In this document: in pieces, positions 1 to 8,830 of the stretch
Layout of the letters: the number at the start of each line of letters is the position of its first letter
How positions within the stretch are numbered: position 1 is the stretch's first letter
Assembly (NCBI RefSeq): GCF_900155595.1
Contig: NZ_FTPB01000004.1
Span: 496,001 to 560,000 of the forward strand
Source of the DNA: Actinomyces mediterranea
Lineage (GTDB): Bacteria > Actinomycetota > Actinomycetes > Actinomycetales > Actinomycetaceae
Reading direction: 5' to 3'
DNA length: 64,000 nucleotides
Notes under the pieces: model-generated
Databases searched by the model: none
What the model was told of the DNA's origin: nothing
The model's input: only the letters and a program-made list of their open reading frames with translations
Program-made: the position numbers and the translations under genes

Positions 1-59
1 CCCGCACGAAGGAGTTCTTCTCGAAGGTCTTGTGACCCTGTCGCCATCGCCCCTCGGGG

Positions 60-500
60 CTACTCTTCGAGAACACGATCCGGGTCGAGGACCGGCGCAC
101 TCATCTCGATGAGTTCCTTGCCGCCCTCACAGCGCAGCTGGATGGAATAGTTCTCGGCGAGCGCCGGGATCTGTGAGACGGATTCCCCCATCTCTTCAAG
201 GACCTGCCGGTCGGCAAGGAGCTTCGAGTTTCGAACCTCCATCCTGCGGCCCCCGCCCTCGCTGTCTTCAGATCCTTCGGGAACAACGAGGAAGCCCTTC
301 GGATCATCAGGAATGACAACACCCGAGGCCAGGTAGGGATCGAGGGCGGGGTCTGGGACCGAGAGAGCGTGAAACGCCTCGAAAGTCTGATCGGAAACGT
401 TCTCCACGGTGAAGTACCACGAGATCCTCTGCTCGCCGCACAGATCCGACACCGTCGTCGGGTAGACCTCCACCCGGAAGTAGCCTTCCCGGTCGGCCAC
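60..500 (-). CDS. Hypothetical protein, probably the truncated C-terminal part of a secreted or lipoprotein domain
   Basis: An open frame of 146 codons starts at a GTG and has only six further codons upstream before a stop, so no signal peptide can be encoded in the present frame. The composition is that of an extracytoplasmic beta-rich domain: acidic, alternating hydrophobics, and two Cys (in DLCGEQ and QLRCEGG) that could pair. The segment FRVEVYPTT...SWYFTVENVSD resembles the DUF4352/DUF5067 type of actinobacterial lipoprotein domain, which is an inference from pattern only. Such proteins normally carry a lipobox, missing here, so the gene is probably 5'-truncated, in keeping with the transposase debris just upstream. 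A short GC-rich hairpin at 49-60 lies at its 3' end. Confidence 0.5.
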   Translation of the reverse strand: MADREGYFRVEVYPTTVSDLCGEQRISWYFTVENVSDQTFEAFHALSVPDPALDPYLASGVVIPDDPKGFLVVPEGSEDSEGGGRRMEVRNSKLLADRQVLEEMGESVSQIPALAENYSIQLRCEGGKELIEMSAPVLDPDRVLEE

Positions 501-1070
501 CTCGGATGCTGCAACCCATCACTACTGAAACGAAGACCGACGCTGATCAGCTCTTCACAGATCTCATCTATTCCTTCGGCGATGTGTCTAGACTCGCATC
601 CCAAGGGTATGACGGGCCCATCGAGGCCATGAGCCTCACTCGCACCAGCCCCTGCGACTGTAGCAGCTGCGCATCAATCGCGCCAACGTCATGCGGTCAA
701 ACGTATGGCGCAGCCGCTCAGTGTCCGTATTGCTGACCCTTTACACAACTTCCAAGGCAAACCCCAGCAGCGGTCTGCTTCCTGATACGAGCCAAGAAAC
801 CAAGCGATGGTCAACTCCATTGTGCGCAAACCTTTGTCTGGAATCTATGCACGTCGATTCAGCGCGTTGTCCCACTCCGAAGCTTGGCGCTTATGCCTTG
901 AACTAGCTTCCATTATCGACGCTCATGATCAGACGGCGTTTAACGAGGCTCGAAAGAACAATCAGCTGCTACTTATAATTCAATTCGCCAGTCCAGATCT
1001 TTACGCTTCGATCGAACGCCAGTTTTCTCCAAGTTTTTCAGTCAACACAGCGTCGACTCCCAGAACAAAC
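501..1070. other. Degenerate region without a recognisable gene
   Basis: Several short open frames exist on both strands, but none has a convincing ribosome binding site, family motif or actinobacterial codon bias. Parts (about 900-1050) are clearly less GC-rich than the surroundings. The position, between a truncated gene and an IS256 remnant, suggests decayed mobile DNA. I could not assign an origin. Confidence 0.4.
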
Positions 1071-1370
1071 GGTATCCGGCGATCGTGCAGCTATGGCGCT
1101 CTTCCTGGGCGGAGTTCGTGCTGTTCATTGGCCTACGACGTCGAAATCCGCAAAGTGATCTGCACGACCAACGCGACCGAGTCGATCAACGCCCGCCACC
1201 GCCGAGCCGTCCGGGCGCGCAGGCACTTCCCGAACGAGGCCGCGGCGATCAAGTGCTTGTACTTGGTGACACGCTCGCTTGACCCCACCGGCGGCGGGAG
1301 GGCACGCTCGATGATCAGGTGGAAGCCCGCGCTGAACGCGTTCGCGGTCACCCTTGCTGGACGGGTTCGA
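1071..1370 (+). pseudogene. IS256-family (mutator-type) transposase, C-terminal remnant with frameshift
   Basis: The conserved C-terminus of IS256 transposases is readable: RYPAIVQLWRSSWAEFV in one frame, then YDVEIRKVICTTNATESIN, RRAVRARRHFPNEAAAIK, CLYLVTRSLDP and RWKPALNAFAVTLAGRV in the next. The Glu in TTNATES is the last residue of the DDE triad in this family. One extra base near position 1123 (ttcattggcc in place of a 9-base ttcctggcc-type sequence) shifts the frame between the blocks. The two N-terminal catalytic Asp and the DNA-binding region are absent, so this is a dead fragment of roughly one quarter of a transposase. No terminal inverted repeat could be identified. Confidence 0.85.
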
Positions 1371-1537
1371 GAGAACCACTTACTGAAAACCGCCGGGCCT
1401 CACACACCGATCATCGGACAGACCCCCTCCTGCCCTGTTGGGCGATGGAGCCACTTACACCGTTTCCTAGGACAGTCCCGTGCTACTAGGCCACGTAAGC
1501 CCTTTCCATACGAGGTAACGGTATGAGATACTGAAGC

Positions 1538-1729
1538 ATGGCTGTTGTTGAATGGATTGTGCTCGCGATTCTTGCGGTGGTTGGGATTGCCATTTGGTGG
1601 CATTTTTCTTTGCGAAGGAGAATTGACAAACGAATGCATGAAGCTCTGCCTGAAGAGCGTGAAGCATTGATGAGTATCCAACGGGACATTGATCGTGGCA
1701 AGGCGGCGCGCCAGGGGTTCTTTTTCTAA
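1538..1729 (+). CDS. Small single-pass membrane protein
   Basis: 63 codons from ATG to TAA. Residues about 4-23 (VEWIVLAILAVVGIAIWWHF) form one hydrophobic helix. A basic RRRIDKR stretch follows, then a charged cytoplasmic-type tail (EALPEEREALMSIQRDIDRG). The pattern fits an N-out/C-in anchor with a soluble helical tail. The frame is open exactly over a protein-like sequence and keeps charge periodicity, which argues for a real gene. The ribosome binding site is weak (gagatactgaagc before the ATG). No family is recognised. It stands between an IS256 remnant and an IS3 remnant, so it could be a survivor of the original locus or cargo. Confidence 0.5.
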   Translation: MAVVEWIVLAILAVVGIAIWWHFSLRRRIDKRMHEALPEEREALMSIQRDIDRGKAARQGFFF

Positions 1730-1767
1730 ATGCCGCGGACTGCGACTCTTCTAATAGGAAATGCCCT

Positions 1768-1848
1768 CCAACTGGAATGTTCAGGGTCCCGACGGGCCTC
1801 CAACACCATCCGAGTCGCACGCTCACGCAGTTCATCGGGATACTTCCT
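1768..1848 (-). pseudogene. IS3-family OrfA (helix-turn-helix) fragment
   Basis: On the minus strand residues read SRKYPDELRERATRMVLEAR followed by RDPEHSSW, the characteristic N-terminus of IS3-family OrfA proteins (typically ...KYPEELRERAVRMVLEAR...). It lacks its own start codon and the rest of the helix-turn-helix, and runs into unrelated sequence at both ends. This is a short dead remnant. Identification rests on motif memory of the IS3/IS1329-type OrfA. Confidence 0.65.
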
Positions 1849-1885
1849 CGAAGCCGGGGCGCTCGACAGCGCATCCTCCACCCCG

Positions 1886-1924
1886 CCGGTGTTCGGGAGC
1901 TCAGGGCCGAGCCCCGAACACCGG
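1886..1924. repeat. Perfect 12-bp inverted repeat
   Basis: CCGGTGTTCGGG at 1886-1897 and its exact complement CCCGAACACCGG at 1913-1924 flank a 15-base loop that itself can pair GCTC with GAGC. There is no T-run on either side. It sits next to the IS3 OrfA remnant, so it may be part of the element or a REP-like hairpin. Confidence 0.5.
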
Positions 1925-1930
1925 CCCGAG

Positions 1931-2143
1931 TCAGTCGGTCCGCGCCTCAGAATCGAGCCCGTCACCACGGCGCGTCTCACCTCCGGATCGTCGCAGATCA
2001 ATGAATTCGGGGAGCATCAGTGCGGTGCTCACGATGATCGCGACCCACCAGTACGAAAACCCCTGGGTGATCTTCGTAATGAGCAGGAAGATGACCGCGG
2101 TAACCATGAGATAGTCGCGAACAACGCGCATCATCCTCATCAT
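1931..2143 (-). CDS. Small membrane protein
   Basis: The chosen ATG at 2141-2143 is preceded by a GGGGG tract about eight bases upstream. An in-frame GTG at 2167 would lengthen the protein by eight residues but lies inside a hairpin. The product of about 70 residues begins with a basic MMRMMRVVRDY, followed by hydrophobic stretches MVTAVIFLLITKI and FSYWWVAIIVSTALML that can form one or two membrane helices. The tail is short and charged (GGETRRGDGLDSEART). No family is recognised. It is convergent with nothing obvious and separated from the ABC-F gene by two hairpins. Confidence 0.5.
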   Translation of the reverse strand: MMRMMRVVRDYLMVTAVIFLLITKITQGFSYWWVAIIVSTALMLPEFIDLRRSGGETRRGDGLDSEARTD

Positions 2144-2166
2144 GCGAAACACCCCCAGCAGCATCA

Positions 2167-2192
2167 CCGACTCGTGCTGAGTCGGCTTTTCC
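2167..2192 (+). terminator. Candidate rho-independent terminator, plus strand
   Basis: A seven-base stem CCGACTC/GAGTCGG with a five-base loop (GTGCT) is followed by CTTTTCC on the plus strand. Which plus-strand transcript it would end is unclear, because only small or broken genes lie upstream. Confidence 0.4.
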
Positions 2193-2306
2193 GGTCAAGT
2201 TTTTTTACAAGTTTTCCACTGGGGATCAAAGTCCCATCGTCTCAATGCGGTCGAGGTCCGCCTCATCGTCCAGTCCTGCCGGTCTCCGCGCGCCGATGAA
2301 CTGAAA

Positions 2307-2333
2307 GGGCCCCGGATCATCGATCCGGGGCCC
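2307..2333 (-). terminator. Terminator hairpin of the ABC-F gene
   Basis: An eleven-base perfect stem (GGGCCCCGGAT, five-base loop, complement) lies 11 bases beyond the ABC-F stop codon. On the minus strand it is followed only by TTTCAG, a weak U-tract, as is common in actinobacteria. Confidence 0.6.
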
Positions 2334-2343
2334 TCATCGCGCT

Positions 2344-3954
2344 TCAGGTCAGCGTCACGAGGTCGAGGTAGGAGTCGTCCCACAAGTCCTCATCCGCATC
2401 GGGCAGAAGGAGCACGCGGTCCGGGTGCAGCGCCGTCACCGCCCCCGGGTCGTGGGTGACGAGGACGACTGCGCCCTCGTAAGAGTCGAGCGCATTGAGT
2501 ACCTCCTGCCTCGACGCCGGGTCGAGGTTATTCGTCGGCTCGTCCAAGAGGAGCACATTCGCCCCCGATACGACGAGCGTCGCGAGGGCGAGCCTCGTCT
2601 TCTCCCCGCCTGAGAGAACCGAAGTCGGCTTGTCGACATCATCCCCGGAGAAGAGGAACTGCCCGAGGATGGAGCGCACATGCGTGTCATCAAGCTCCGG
2701 CGCGGCGGCCGCCATGTTCTCGCACACCGTCGCATGAACGTCGAGAGTCTCATGCTCCTGCGCGTAGTAGCCGAGCTTGAGGCCGTGCCCGGGCTCGACG
2801 CTCCCCAGGTCCGGCTCCTCAATGCCCGACAGGAGCCGCAGGAGCGTTGTCTTACCCGCGCCGTTGAGACCGAGGACGACGACCTTCGCGCCCCGGTCAA
2901 TCGCCAGATCCACGCCCGTGAAGACCTCCAAGGAGCCGTAAGACTTCGTCAGGCCCGACGCCGTGAGGGGGACGCGCCCACAGGGCGCGGGCTCGGGGAA
3001 GCGCAGGCGAGCCACCTTCTCCTGGGCGATCTCGGCCCCCGCTTGGGCGAGAAGTTCGTCCGCCCTGCGCAGCATCTGTTGTGCGGCGACGGCCTTCGTC
3101 GCCTTGGCCCGCATCTTTTCGCCCTGGGCGCGCAACTGCTCCGCCTTCTTGAGCGCATTCGCCCGCTCTTTGCGTCGGCGTCTCTCGTCTTCTTCGCGCT
3201 GTTTGAGGTACGCATCCCACCCGAGGTGGTAGATGTCGACCTCGGCGCGCGCCGCATCGAGGTAAAAAACCTGGTTGACGGTATCCCCCAGCAGCTTCAC
3301 ATCGTGGGAGATGATCATGACGCCGCCGCCGAAGGTTTTGATCCAGTCCCGCAGCCACATAATCGAGTCGTGGTCGAGGTGGTTCGTCGGCTCGTCAAGG
3401 AGGAGCACATCCGCATCAGAGAAGAGGACACGAGCCAATTCGACGCGCCTGCGCTGGCCGCCGGACAATGTGGACAGCTCCTGTTCGAGGACGCGATCCT
3501 CGAGGCCGAGAGAGTGGGCGATCTGTGCGGCCTGCGCGTTCGCGGCCCATCCCCCCTGGTTCGTGAAGTCCTGATCGAGGCGCACGTAGCGCTCCATCGC
3601 CTTGACTTGGCGCGCCCCCTCGGTCGTCGCCATCTCGTGCTCCGCCTTGCGGATCCTCGCAATGATCTGATCGATGCCCCGCACTGAGACGATCCTCTGG
3701 CGCGCCGTCTGCGTCTGGTCACCGATATGCGTGTCCTGGGCGAGGTATCCGATCGTCCCATTCGACGTGATGGTGCCGGAGTACTCCGCCGCTCCGTGGT
3801 CCTTCTCCCCCGCCAGCAGGCGCATGGTCGTCGTCTTACCCGCACCATTGCGGCCGACCAGTCCGATCCTCATACCCGTGTCGATGCGGAAGGAGACATT
3901 GCGAACGAGTTCGCGCGCGCCGATTCGAAGCGAGAAGTCCTGAACGTTGATCAC
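2344..3954 (-). CDS. ABC-F family ATP-binding protein (ribosome-associated type)
   Basis: A 536-residue soluble protein with two ABC ATPase domains in one chain and no membrane segment, the hallmark of ABC-F proteins, which act on the ribosome E site rather than in transport. The first domain has Walker A GRNGAGKTT (about residue 36), signature LSGGQRRRVELA and Walker B VLLLDEPTNHLD. A long charged linker rich in Arg/Lys/Glu/Ala follows (about residues 250-310). The second domain has Walker A GLNGAGKTT, signature LSGGEKTRLALA and Walker B VLLLDEPTNNLD. All catalytic Glu are present. It resembles the actinobacterial Rv1473-like group more than EttA. Whether it is housekeeping or gives drug protection cannot be read from sequence. 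It is divergent from the queuosine transporter gene and ends at its own hairpin. Confidence 0.9.
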   Translation of the reverse strand: MINVQDFSLRIGARELVRNVSFRIDTGMRIGLVGRNGAGKTTTMRLLAGEKDHGAAEYSGTITSNGTIGYLAQDTHIGDQTQTARQRIVSVRGIDQIIARIRKAEHEMATTEGARQVKAMERYVRLDQDFTNQGGWAANAQAAQIAHSLGLEDRVLEQELSTLSGGQRRRVELARVLFSDADVLLLDEPTNHLDHDSIMWLRDWIKTFGGGVMIISHDVKLLGDTVNQVFYLDAARAEVDIYHLGWDAYLKQREEDERRRRKERANALKKAEQLRAQGEKMRAKATKAVAAQQMLRRADELLAQAGAEIAQEKVARLRFPEPAPCGRVPLTASGLTKSYGSLEVFTGVDLAIDRGAKVVVLGLNGAGKTTLLRLLSGIEEPDLGSVEPGHGLKLGYYAQEHETLDVHATVCENMAAAAPELDDTHVRSILGQFLFSGDDVDKPTSVLSGGEKTRLALATLVVSGANVLLLDEPTNNLDPASRQEVLNALDSYEGAVVLVTHDPGAVTALHPDRVLLLPDADEDLWDDSYLDLVTLT

Positions 3955-4056
3955 TCCACGATCCTAGTGTCTGTGCCGAGGTCCACCCCGATCCAATGGC
4001 GTGATACCGGCTACGGCTTGGCACAATGGAGGCACTAGCCCATCAGGAAGGACACC

Positions 4057-4740
4057 ATGACCGTCCCAGGCGCATCCAGTGCACGCACCCCGAGGATCTT
4101 CGACATCATCGCCGTGATGTTCGTCGCCTTCCTCCTCATCTCGAATATCGCGGGGACGAAGGTGACCGCCCTTGACTGGGGTCCCGTCCACCTGGTATTC
4201 GACGGCGGCGCCATCCTCTTCCCGCTCACCTACGTCCTCGGGGACGTCCTGTCCGAGGTCTACGGCTTCAAGAGGGCGCGACGCGTCATCGTATTGGGCT
4301 TCATCTCCTCCATCATCGCCTCACTCACCTTCTGGATCGTCCAAATGGCTCCGGTGGGGCCCGGGTATGAGAATCAAGCAGCCTTCGAAGCGGTCCTCGG
4401 GTTCGTCCCCCGTATCGTCACGGCCTCCGTCATCGGCTACCTCGTCGGCCAGCTCGTCAATGCCCTCGTCCTGGTGAAGATCCGCCAGCGGTGGGGAGCT
4501 GATCATCTGTGGGCGCGACTCATCGGTTCGACTCTCGTCGGCGAACTCATCGACACGGTGCTGTTCTGCACGATCGCTTTCGCCGGGGTTATCCCCGGTT
4601 CTGAGTTCGCCAACTACATCATCACCGGGTACGTCTACAAGGTGGGAGTCGAAGTCGTTCTCCTGCCCATCACCTACCGCGTCATCGCATTCGTCCGCGC
4701 CCGTGAGGGCCTCGACGCGCAGGAGGTGCTCGTATCGTGA
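4057..4740 (+). CDS. yhhQ: Queuosine precursor transporter (QPTR/YhhQ family)
   Basis: A 227-residue integral membrane protein with about six helices, of the COG1738/DUF165 family that imports preQ0/preQ1 or queuine. Family landmarks visible are the early SNIAGTKV after the first helix, FDGGAILFPLTYVLGDVLSE (typical FPxTYxxxDxxxE), and the late IGSTLVGELIDTVLF. The start ATG follows AGGAAGGACACC, a good ribosome binding site. The stop overlaps the GTG start of tgt (GTGA), so the two are translationally coupled: import of a queuosine base, then its insertion into tRNA. No preQ0 biosynthesis genes are in the window. Confidence 0.92.
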   Translation: MTVPGASSARTPRIFDIIAVMFVAFLLISNIAGTKVTALDWGPVHLVFDGGAILFPLTYVLGDVLSEVYGFKRARRVIVLGFISSIIASLTFWIVQMAPVGPGYENQAAFEAVLGFVPRIVTASVIGYLVGQLVNALVLVKIRQRWGADHLWARLIGSTLVGELIDTVLFCTIAFAGVIPGSEFANYIITGYVYKVGVEVVLLPITYRVIAFVRAREGLDAQEVLVS

Positions 4741-6053
4741 CGAATTGGCTCTCAGCCCCCGTCTCCGCCCCGACCCCCGCCCGTCTGGCTGATGGGCCCG
4801 ATCGCGGTTTCGACCTCGTCACCCGACTCGACGCGGGGCCGGGACTCGGGCGCACCGGCGTCATCCACACCGCTCACGGCGACATCCGCACCCCCGCCTT
4901 CATCCCGGTGGGCACGAAGGCGACCGTGAAGGCGGTCCTGCCCGAGATGGTGTCCGGGCTCGGCGCGCAGGCCGTCCTCGCCAACGCCTACCACCTCTAC
5001 CTCCAGCCGGGTTCCGACATCGTTGATGAGGCGGGCGGCCTCGGCTCCTTCATGAATTGGCCGGGGCCGACCTACACGGATTCCGGGGGTTTCCAGGTCC
5101 TTTCCCTCGGCGCAGGATTCAAGAAGGTCTTGTCACAGGAGTTCTCGGGCGGAGTCGATCCTTCGGATCCCGCGCTCCACATGCAGGCCGTGAAAGCGTC
5201 GACAGCGGTCGTCAACGATGACGGTGTCATCTTCCGCTCTCATATCGACGGCACCCGGCACCGCTTCACAGCGGAGGTCTCCATGAGGATTCAGCACGAG
5301 CTGGGCTCTGACATCATGTTCGCCTTCGACGAGTTGACTTCACTCCTGCACCCGCGCTCATACCAGGAGGCCTCCCTGGAGCGCACTCACGAGTGGGCGA
5401 GGCGGTGCCTTCGCGAGCACGCCCGGCTCACCACAGAGCGCGCGCACAAACCCTACCAGCAGTTGTGGGGCGTCATCCAGGGCGCTCAGTACGAGGACCT
5501 GAGGCGTCGCGCCGCCCGCACGATGGCGGCGATGGACGAGGACGGCACCCGTTTCGACGGGTTCGGCGTGGGCGGCGCCTTGGAGAAGGAGAATCTCGGC
5601 GCCATCGTCTCGTGGGTGTGCGAGGAGCTCGGCGAAGATCGTCCCCGCCACCTCCTCGGGATCTCCGAGCCCGATGATTTCTTCCGAGCCGTCGAGGCCG
5701 GGGCCGACACTTTCGACTGCGTGAACCCGTCCAGGGTCGCTCGCAACGCCGCGATCTACTCGCCCGATGGGCGCTTCAACATCACGAATGCGCGTTTCAA
5801 ACGGCATTTCGAACCCTTGGTCGACGGATGCGGCTGCTACACCTGCACCCGCTACACCGCCGCGTACGTCCACCACCTCTTCAAGGCGAAGGAGATCCTC
5901 GCCTCGACGCTCGCCACCATCCACAACGAGTGGTTCACCGTGCGCCTAGTCGACGCGATCCGCGATTCCATTGACAATGGAGACTACGAAGCGTTCAAGA
6001 ACGAGATGCTGCCTCGCTTCATCCCTTCCACGCGAAAGGATACGTGGTCATGA
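4737..6053 (+). CDS. tgt: tRNA-guanine transglycosylase
   Basis: Exchanges guanine-34 of GUN-anticodon tRNAs for a 7-deazaguanine precursor. The 438-residue length is longer than the 375-residue E. coli enzyme because of an N-terminal extension of about 25 residues. The TDSGGFQVLSLG block contains the conserved catalytic Asp (about residue 115), FDELTS replaces the proteobacterial FDECTP as in other actinobacteria, and DTFDCVNPSRVARNA contains the nucleophilic Asp. The zinc site is present as CGCYTCTRYT...H. It starts at a GTG inside the transporter stop and ends in an ATGA overlap with the metallopeptidase gene, making a three-gene operon. Confidence 0.95.
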   Translation: MTNWLSAPVSAPTPARLADGPDRGFDLVTRLDAGPGLGRTGVIHTAHGDIRTPAFIPVGTKATVKAVLPEMVSGLGAQAVLANAYHLYLQPGSDIVDEAGGLGSFMNWPGPTYTDSGGFQVLSLGAGFKKVLSQEFSGGVDPSDPALHMQAVKASTAVVNDDGVIFRSHIDGTRHRFTAEVSMRIQHELGSDIMFAFDELTSLLHPRSYQEASLERTHEWARRCLREHARLTTERAHKPYQQLWGVIQGAQYEDLRRRAARTMAAMDEDGTRFDGFGVGGALEKENLGAIVSWVCEELGEDRPRHLLGISEPDDFFRAVEAGADTFDCVNPSRVARNAAIYSPDGRFNITNARFKRHFEPLVDGCGCYTCTRYTAAYVHHLFKAKEILASTLATIHNEWFTVRLVDAIRDSIDNGDYEAFKNEMLPRFIPSTRKDTWS

Positions 6054-6943
6054 GCTTCAACGAATCGGTGCGCTCTGATTCCTCCCGAGTACGGACCTCA
6101 CGGGGACGCCGGACCGTCGGCATCGGCGGCGGTTCAATCCTCACGCTCATTGCGATCGTCCTCATCGCACAATTTACGGGAGTCGACGTCTCCAGCTTGC
6201 TTCAGGGCGCCCCCGAGCCCCCGACACAGACTTCTGCCGCTGTTGATCTGTCGCATTGCACCACCGGTTCCTCTGCGAATGAGTACACGGAGTGCCGCAT
6301 GGTGGTGACTGCTGATTCCCTCGACTCTGTGTGGACTGAACAGCTCGACCCCCAGCGCGCCTCCACCTCCTACCGGATGCCGGAATTCCAGATCTTCCAG
6401 AATTCCGTGAGCACGGGCTGCGGATCGGCGACCTCGGCCACGGGTCCCTTCTACTGCCCCGCCGATACGACGGTGTACCTCGATCTTGACTTCTTCGAGC
6501 AGATGGAACGGGATTTCGGCGCTGCCAACGCGCCGCTCGCCCAGGAGTATGTCGTCGCCCACGAGTGGGGGCATCATATTCAGAATCTCCAGGGGGTCTT
6601 CAGCGCGCATGACACGCAAGAGGCCGGGGATCAGGGGGCCGGAGTCCGCTCGGAGCTGCAGGCCGACTGCTATGCGGGCGTGTGGATGTACTGGGCGTCG
6701 CGTACCATCGACCCCGATTCGGGCGTCGCATTCTTGAAGGAGCCGACATCGGATCAGATTTCGGATGCGCTGACGACGGCGGAATCCATCGGCGATGACC
6801 GCTTGCAGACGAAATACCAGGGGGCCTCGAACACCGATACGTGGACGCACGGCTCCGCGGAGCAGCGCAAGACCTGGCTCATGAAGGGCCTGCAATCGGG
6901 TTCTATTGAAACTTGCGATACGTGGTCGGCGCCGACGGTATAA
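6050..6943 (+). CDS. Neutral zinc metallopeptidase (YpfJ/PF04228 family)
   Basis: About 297 residues. The start ATG at 6050 overlaps the tgt stop (ATGA) and has AAAGGA ten bases upstream. An in-frame GTG at 6044 is less likely. After a basic N-terminus, residues about 28-45 (GGSILTLIAIVLIAQF) form a membrane anchor, and the rest is extracytoplasmic. The zinc motif HEWGHH is at residues 171-176 (HExxH), with the downstream E in RSELQADCYAGVW as probable third ligand. Cys pairs (C...C in the stalk and STGCGS...FYCP) fit an exported fold. Substrate is unknown. Physical linkage to tgt looks like simple operon packing. Confidence 0.88.
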   Translation: MSFNESVRSDSSRVRTSRGRRTVGIGGGSILTLIAIVLIAQFTGVDVSSLLQGAPEPPTQTSAAVDLSHCTTGSSANEYTECRMVVTADSLDSVWTEQLDPQRASTSYRMPEFQIFQNSVSTGCGSATSATGPFYCPADTTVYLDLDFFEQMERDFGAANAPLAQEYVVAHEWGHHIQNLQGVFSAHDTQEAGDQGAGVRSELQADCYAGVWMYWASRTIDPDSGVAFLKEPTSDQISDALTTAESIGDDRLQTKYQGASNTDTWTHGSAEQRKTWLMKGLQSGSIETCDTWSAPTV

Positions 6944-6995
6944 CCTGGCGGGGTGCCGTTCCGGGCGCATCATCCGCATATGAACGAGATGGAAC

Positions 6996-8795
6996 ATGAC
7001 GAGCATCACCGAGCAGGCCCACGAGCAGTACCACGCCACCCCATGGGAGGTCCCCGTGTGGGAGGGCTCCCTCTTCACACTGCTCGATGATGCCGCCCGG
7101 TTCTATCCCGATCGGGACGCCCTCGACTTCTTCGGCAATGCGCTCACCTACTCGCAGATCCACCGTCAGGTTCTCAAAGCAGCGAGGGTCCTCGTCGACG
7201 CCGGAGTGGGTGCGGGTGATGTCGTGGCGATCGCCCTGCCGAATTGTCCGCAGGCACTGGTCGCCTTCTATGCCTGCATGAGAATCGGCGCGGTGGCCGC
7301 CCAGCATAATCCGCTCGCCCCCGCCTCTCAGATCCACGACCAGCTCGTGCGCCATGGCGGCCGGGTCGCCATCGTCTGGGAGAAGTGCGCCGATGCTTAC
7401 CCCCTCGATTCCTCCACCCGGCTCAGCACTGTTTTCACTGTCGATCTGTCGGCGCACATGCCCGTCTCCCAGCGGGCGCTTCTCGCCCTGCCGATCAAGC
7501 GCGCGAAGAAGACCCGCGATCAATTGCGAGCCGATGTTCCCGATTCCGCCCGCTCGTGGGATCGGGCCGTGGCCCGCTCTGCCCCGATTGACGAGTTTTA
7601 TCCTCATCCCATGGGCTCCGACCGCGCCGTAATCCTCCACACATCGGGTACGAACGGCGTACCGAAGTCCGCTCCCCTGACCCACAGCAATATCGGCACG
7701 AATGTGCACCAATGCGTGTTCTGGGTGTGGATGCTCCACGAGGGCGCCGAGACCTTTTACAGCCTCTTGCCCTACTTCCACGCCTTCGGACTCACCTTCT
7801 TCCTGTGCGCGGCCATTCGCCTCGCCGCCACCCAGGTGGTCCTGCCCAAATTCGATGCCGCTCTGGCCCTCGATGCGCACCGCAGGCGTCCCATCTCCTT
7901 CTTCGTCGGCGTCCCCCCGATGTTCGAGAGGATCTTGAAGGAGGCCGTGCGCACGCATACGGACATCTCATCGATCCGCTATTCCGTCGCCGGGGCGATG
8001 CCCCTGTCGCCCGAGCTCGCCGAGCGCTGGGAGGAGACCACCGGGGGCATCATCGTCGAGGGCTATGGGCTGTCGGAGACCTCACCCGTCCTCATGGGCG
8101 CTCCCCTGTCTGAGAAGCGACGCCACGGCGTCCTCGGAGTCCCCTTCTCCTCGACACAGGTGCGCCTCGTCGACCTCGATGATCCGACGCGGGATGTGGA
8201 GGACGGGATGCCCGGAGAGATCATTGTCAAGGGCCCCCAGGTCTTCGAGGGGTATCTCGACGCGCCCGAAGAGACGGCGTCCGTCTTCACCGAGGAGGGA
8301 TGGCTGCGCACCGGTGACATCGGCGTCAACTCCGATGGCTTCATCACGATGGTGGATCGGCGCAAGGAGCTCATCCTCTCCGGCGGCTTCAACGTCTACC
8401 CGAGCCAGGTCGAAGATGCGATCCGTTCAATGCCGACCGTCAGGGACGTCGCCGTCGTCGGAATACCCCGGGCCGACCAGTCCGAGGAGATCACTGCGGC
8501 GATCCTCCTCGAAGAGGGCGTTGACCCGCTCACCCTCGCCCAGGTGCGCGAGTGGGCCGAGAAATCCATCGCCCACTACGCCCTGCCCCGCCAAATCGTT
8601 TTCATCGCGGAGATGCCGCGCAACCAGATGGGGAAGATCCTTCGGCGCAGGGTCCGAGAAGACATCATGTCCGTGGCCGCCGACACCCTGTCGGATGCCG
8701 CCCGCCAGGTCGGCGCCCGCGTACAGGCCGCGCAGGATGCCGTCACCCGGGTCTTCCGTTCACCCGATGATGCGGATGGGGCCGAGCGATCCTGA
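6996..8795 (+). CDS. Long-chain fatty-acid--CoA ligase (AMP-dependent synthetase, FadD-like)
   Basis: A 599-residue ANL-superfamily enzyme that activates a carboxylate as acyl-AMP and then acyl-CoA. Motifs in order: the phosphate loop HTSGTNGVPKSAPLTH (about 215), the aromatic gate region PYFHAFGLTF, GYGLSETSPVLMG, GWLRTGDIGV with the ATP-ribose Asp, and DRRKELILSGGFNVYP with the hinge. The C-terminal catalytic Lys lies in NQMGKILRR. Presence of the full C-terminal lid indicates a complete enzyme. Chain-length preference cannot be told. An Ala-rich tail extends past the usual end. The gene follows the metallopeptidase by 52 bases and may share its transcript. Confidence 0.85.
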   Translation: MTSITEQAHEQYHATPWEVPVWEGSLFTLLDDAARFYPDRDALDFFGNALTYSQIHRQVLKAARVLVDAGVGAGDVVAIALPNCPQALVAFYACMRIGAVAAQHNPLAPASQIHDQLVRHGGRVAIVWEKCADAYPLDSSTRLSTVFTVDLSAHMPVSQRALLALPIKRAKKTRDQLRADVPDSARSWDRAVARSAPIDEFYPHPMGSDRAVILHTSGTNGVPKSAPLTHSNIGTNVHQCVFWVWMLHEGAETFYSLLPYFHAFGLTFFLCAAIRLAATQVVLPKFDAALALDAHRRRPISFFVGVPPMFERILKEAVRTHTDISSIRYSVAGAMPLSPELAERWEETTGGIIVEGYGLSETSPVLMGAPLSEKRRHGVLGVPFSSTQVRLVDLDDPTRDVEDGMPGEIIVKGPQVFEGYLDAPEETASVFTEEGWLRTGDIGVNSDGFITMVDRRKELILSGGFNVYPSQVEDAIRSMPTVRDVAVVGIPRADQSEEITAAILLEEGVDPLTLAQVREWAEKSIAHYALPRQIVFIAEMPRNQMGKILRRRVREDIMSVAADTLSDAARQVGARVQAAQDAVTRVFRSPDDADGAERS

Positions 8796-8830
8796 CGGCC
8801 ATTGCGCCTCGGCGGCACGCGGCTATCGGA

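Noticed and set aside
1467-1874. A 135-codon minus-strand frame over the small membrane gene
   Set aside because: It reads the IS3 remnant out of frame and has no protein-like pattern; the plus-strand frame with a clean transmembrane helix is preferred.
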